Assembly: GCA_900544875.1 (NCBI GenBank)
Contig: UQWS01000009.1
Location: forward strand, 8,846-72,845
Length of the DNA stretch: 64,000 nucleotides
DNA from: an uncultured Collinsella sp.
GTDB lineage: Bacteria; Actinomycetota; Coriobacteriia; Coriobacteriales; Coriobacteriaceae
Direction: 5' to 3'
Position 1 is the stretch's first letter. Every line of letters begins with the position of its first letter. Shown piece after piece: positions 61,690-64,000 of this stretch. Under the pieces are notes generated by a model. That model did not search any database and was not told the origin of the DNA. It saw nothing but the letters and a program-made list of their open reading frames with translations. Both the position numbers and the translations under genes were made by a program.

Positions 61690-61861
61690 GTGCAAATGAT
61701 CCCTTGGGGATGCCGATGTTTTGGTACCGACAGACACTATGACCCAATCCGAGGGCACTAAAAAGATAGGAGCCCCCGCTCGTGACCGCGGGTCGGGGCT
61801 GCGACAATGATGTCGAAGTGCCATAGGCGCAGCCGCGCCGCAACGAGGTTGGGAGGCTCCC
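61690..61861 (+). ncRNA. Candidate bridge-RNA region of an IS110-family element
   Basis: The stretch between the inverted repeat and the IS110 transposase start is non-coding and structured: AGCCCC (61771-61776) can pair with GGGGCT (61795-61800) with inner CCGC/GCGG, and CGACA/TGTCG forms a stem at 61802-61815. In IS110-type elements the non-coding end next to the transposase start encodes the bridge RNA. The boundaries of the element are not defined here. Confidence 0.4.
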
Positions 61862-62421
61862 ATGCCAAAGTATTCTACCGCGTTCGGGATGGACGTCCAC
61901 CTGAGGTCGACCACCGTCTGCGCCCTCGACGCGGACACCGGCGAGGCCGTGACGAGGAGGTTCCCCGGCAACCCCTGGGGCGAGATCGCCGGGTGGATGG
62001 GTGGGTTCCCCGGGCCGTCGCTCGCGGCCTACGAGAGCGGCTACCCCGGCTTCGCCCCGCAGAGGGAGCTCGCCGGGCTCGGCGTCGAGTGCGTCGTCGC
62101 CGCGGTCTCGAAGATCCCCAGGTCGGCCGCCGACTCGGCCTCCAAGAACGACAGGAGCGACGCCGCCAGGATGGCCAAGGCGATACTCGCCCACGACATC
62201 TCCCCCGTATGGGTCCCCTCCCCCGAGGTCGAGGGCATCAGGGACCTCGCCGGCGCCTACGACGGGGCGACCGCGCGCCTGGCGACCGCCAAGCAGCGGC
62301 TGCTCGCCTTCCTCGCAAAGCGAGGGTTCGCCTACGGCGGCACCACGCCCGCCGGCAACCCGAGGAAGTACTGGACCTACGACTTCCTGAGGTGGCTCGA
62401 CAAGGTCAGGCCGGAGGACGA
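61862..62421 (+). pseudogene. IS110-family transposase, 3'-truncated
   Basis: The first about 187 residues of an IS110 transposase. The DEDD (RuvC-like) catalytic domain shows Asp in AFGMDVHLRSTT (residue about 10), Glu in AAYESGYPG and Asp pairs in SKNDRSDAARMAKAI. The C-terminal serine-containing domain is missing: the frame runs into an IS21 end at 62422 (TGTTAGCGTCAAT). GGGAGG precedes the ATG. It is therefore a broken element; the lost half is not in this window. Confidence 0.85.
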
Positions 62422-62522
62422 TGTTAGCGTCAATCTATTTTTCACCAGTTTCGCTAAACAGGCGCGCCGTTCGCGCAAAGGCGGTTTCACCGGTTGCGCT
62501 AACGTATTTTCACCGATTCCGG

Positions 62523-63296
62523 TCACGGCTTGACGGGGCCGTCCCTCGGCAGGTCCTTCAGCCTGTAGGACCTGCCGGTTATCTTGACCAGGTGGCAGTG
62601 GTGGCACACCCTGTCCGCGATCGCGCTCGCCGCCACGTCGTCCCCGAACACCCTGCCCCAGCCGCTGATCCCCACGTTGGTGGTGATGATCGTCGAGCGC
62701 TGCTCGTAGCGCGTCGATATCAGCTGGAACAGCAGGTCCGCGCCCGCGCTGCCGACGTCGAGGTAGCCGAGCTCGTCGATGATCAGCAGCCTCGAGTGGG
62801 CGTAGTACTTGAGCCTCTTCTTGAGGATGCCGCGCGACGAGGCGTCCTCCAGGTCCTCGACGAGCCGGGCGCAGTCCACGAACCTGACCTCGCGCCCCGC
62901 CCTGACGGCCTCGATGCCCAGCGCGACGGCGAGGTGCGTCTTGCCCACGCCGGGGCTCCCCACGAGCAGGACGTTCTCGGCCCGCTCGACGAACCTCAGG
63001 GTCGCGAGCTCCTCGATCTCTGCGCGCGGGACCGACGGCTGGAAGTCCCAGTCGAAGTCCGCCAGCCCCTTGACGTAGGGGAACCCCGACGAACGTATGC
63101 GCTGGTTGGTGATCCTGACCTCCCGGGCGGCGACCTCGACGCGCGTCATCTCCTCGAGGGCGGAGGCGAAGCCCCGCTCGCCCGCGGCGACCATCCTCAC
63201 GTAGTCGGGCAGGGACGCCGCCATCTCGTGCAGCCCGAGCGCGGAGAGGTTCGCCTGCGCCCTGATCGAGGGGCTGCCCTCCGCGACGGCGCCCAT
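62523..63296 (-). CDS. istB: IS21 ATPase helper IstB
   Basis: A 257-aa AAA+ ATPase: helical N-terminus, Walker A LLVGSPGVGKTHLA (about residues 100-113), Walker B LLIIDELGYL (about 168-177), ITTNVGISGW and the C-terminal ITGRSYRLKD. It assists the IS21 transposase in target choice. Its ATG at 63296 overlaps the istA stop codon (TGATG), a coupled pair. Very high GC and codon use unlike the neighbours support transfer. Confidence 0.93.
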   Translation of the reverse strand: MGAVAEGSPSIRAQANLSALGLHEMAASLPDYVRMVAAGERGFASALEEMTRVEVAAREVRITNQRIRSSGFPYVKGLADFDWDFQPSVPRAEIEELATLRFVERAENVLLVGSPGVGKTHLAVALGIEAVRAGREVRFVDCARLVEDLEDASSRGILKKRLKYYAHSRLLIIDELGYLDVGSAGADLLFQLISTRYEQRSTIITTNVGISGWGRVFGDDVAASAIADRVCHHCHLVKITGRSYRLKDLPRDGPVKP

Positions 63297-63923
63297 CACG
63301 CCCCTCCGAGCGAGTCGAGCAGCGCGAGGTTGGCGCGCGCGGCCTCGGCGATGTCCGCGTCGGCCAGGCCCCGCTTCCCCTCGAGGGCCTGCCCATAGTG
63401 GTCGGGGTCGTAGTTGATGGGCCTCGACGGCCCGGACGCGGCGTCGTGGACGGCGACCTCCTCGCCGGCCATCCTCACAACGACCTGGCCGCCGGGCATC
63501 GCTATGACGCTCACGCGCCGGCCGATGCAGCGCCTGGGCACGGACCACTCCCTGCCGGCGGCCCTGACGAGCATGGTCGGCGGGACGGTCTGGACGCTCA
63601 CGTCGCCCACCATCGACTCGAGGAGCCGGAGGTTCCCGATGGGCCGCAGGCTCTCCTTCTCCCGCATGAACAGCGCGTCGGGCGGCAGGCCGGTGGTGCG
63701 GTTCGGCTCCGAGTTGGCCTGGGCCTCGACCCGGGCCACCGCCTCGGCGAGGCCGCTCCACCCGGTGAACTCGCCGCCGTAGGCGAGCAGGCGGTTCAGG
63801 AAGCGGTTGGCCGACTCGTCCTTGCCCTTGGTCTGCGGCGAGCGCGGCGCGCAGAGTCTGAGCTCGAAGCCGGCCTCCCGCGCGAACCGCCACGCCCTCT
63901 CCTGCCTGGTCCTCCTGCGGCCC
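63296..63923 (-). pseudogene. istA: 3' part of IS21 transposase IstA
   Basis: About 208 residues of the DDE transposase. The frame begins at the second IS21 end (63924) and carries the catalytic Glu in CAPRSPQTKGKDESANRFL and the C-terminal region GREWSVPRRCIGRRV, VIAMPGGQVVVR. The N-terminal helix-turn-helix and the two catalytic Asp are missing, so it cannot be active alone. It overlaps istB by one base (TGATG). Confidence 0.85.
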
Positions 63924-64000
63924 TGTTAGCGTCAATATATTTTTCACCATTTTCACCAACGTTTTTTCGCCAATCGCGCCAACGCGGATGCGCCGGATTC
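63924..64000. mobile_element. End of a second IS21-like element, partial
   Basis: Starts TGTTAGCGTCAAT, then TATTTTTCACCATTTTCACC and further TTTTCGCC-type repeats, as in an IS21 terminus reading inward to the right. It differs from the end at 62422 after about 24 bases, so it is either the opposite end or a relative. The rest is outside the window. Confidence 0.7.

Larger units (their letters stand above)
62422..64000. mobile_element. IS21-family element, interrupted by a second IS21-type end
   Basis: The left boundary TGTTAGCGTCAAT at 62422 is followed by several TTTTCACC-type subterminal repeats (62437-62510), a typical IS21 end. Inside are istB (62523-63296) and the 3' part of istA (63296-63923). 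At 63924 the same TGTTAGCGTCAAT...TTTTTCACCA sequence appears again in the same direction and cuts istA, marking the end of another IS21-like copy that leaves the window. So IS110 was hit by IS21, and that IS21 was hit by another. Confidence 0.8.

Noticed and set aside
62377..63396. Long Arg/Gly-rich frames on both strands across istB
   Set aside because: Very high GC keeps all frames open; only the IstB and IstA frames show conserved motifs.

Overview
The window looks like a chromosomal segment of a Coriobacteriia gut anaerobe, most likely Collinsella or a close relative. This is inferred from high GC, strong purine-rich ribosome sites with frequent GTG starts, anaerobic gene content (reverse rubrerythrin, Etf-linked 2-hydroxyacid dehydrogenase, KdgT, single-chain PurL) and the style of intergenic repeats. 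No rRNA or tRNA gene and no CRISPR array was recognised.

Layout. 1-6150: a RecJ nuclease fused to a RecQ-like helicase (minus), a bile-acid:sodium symporter family protein (plus), then cutC and a GalT-like DUF4931 gene (minus). 6200-8114: REP-like hairpins, a PadR/DUF1700/DUF4097 operon whose last gene is broken off, then debris with ParB-like and IS110-like remnants. 8115-13000: a complete livK-H-M-G-F branched-chain amino-acid importer. 13471-26153: homoserine dehydrogenase, an SDR, an unusual alternating repeat array, a cation/proton antiporter, purL, a DMT exporter, a diguanylate cyclase, kdgT and azlCD. 26280-30714: an HD phosphohydrolase and a probable Etf-coupled (bifurcating-type) lactate dehydrogenase operon. 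31061-34266: a small cell-surface locus of secreted proteins including one with a sortase-like LAQTG tail.

34385-40808: a DUF554 protein, then the most interesting module: a TerB-N/TerB-C protein, a BrxD-like (DUF2791) ATPase and a BrxHI/Lhr-like helicase in one operon, with no other BREX gene nearby. 40835-47439: RNA-modification genes (bacterial Elp3, a methyltransferase that may be Trm9-like, TrmB), a spermidine-synthase-like protein and an XRE/DUF4097 envelope-stress-like pair. 47538-56849: a DUF3516 helicase, DUF2130, a metallophosphoesterase, a HIRAN protein, an alcohol/aldehyde dehydrogenase operon and a reverse rubrerythrin. 56981-58523: a nuclease-like gene bracketed by two 119-bp copies of a palindromic-ended repeat. 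58516-61594: pdxR divergent from pdxST (vitamin B6 synthesis). 61618-64000: an 18-bp inverted repeat and nested insertion sequences: an IS110-family element cut by an IS21-family element, itself cut by a second IS21-type end that leaves the window.

Beyond the genes, non-coding structure is rich: a family of hairpins whose loops carry TAA-n4/5-GTCCC, a strictly alternating 14-mer array with 62-bp period, the 119-bp repeat that supplies stop codons, and a candidate bridge-RNA region upstream of the IS110 transposase.
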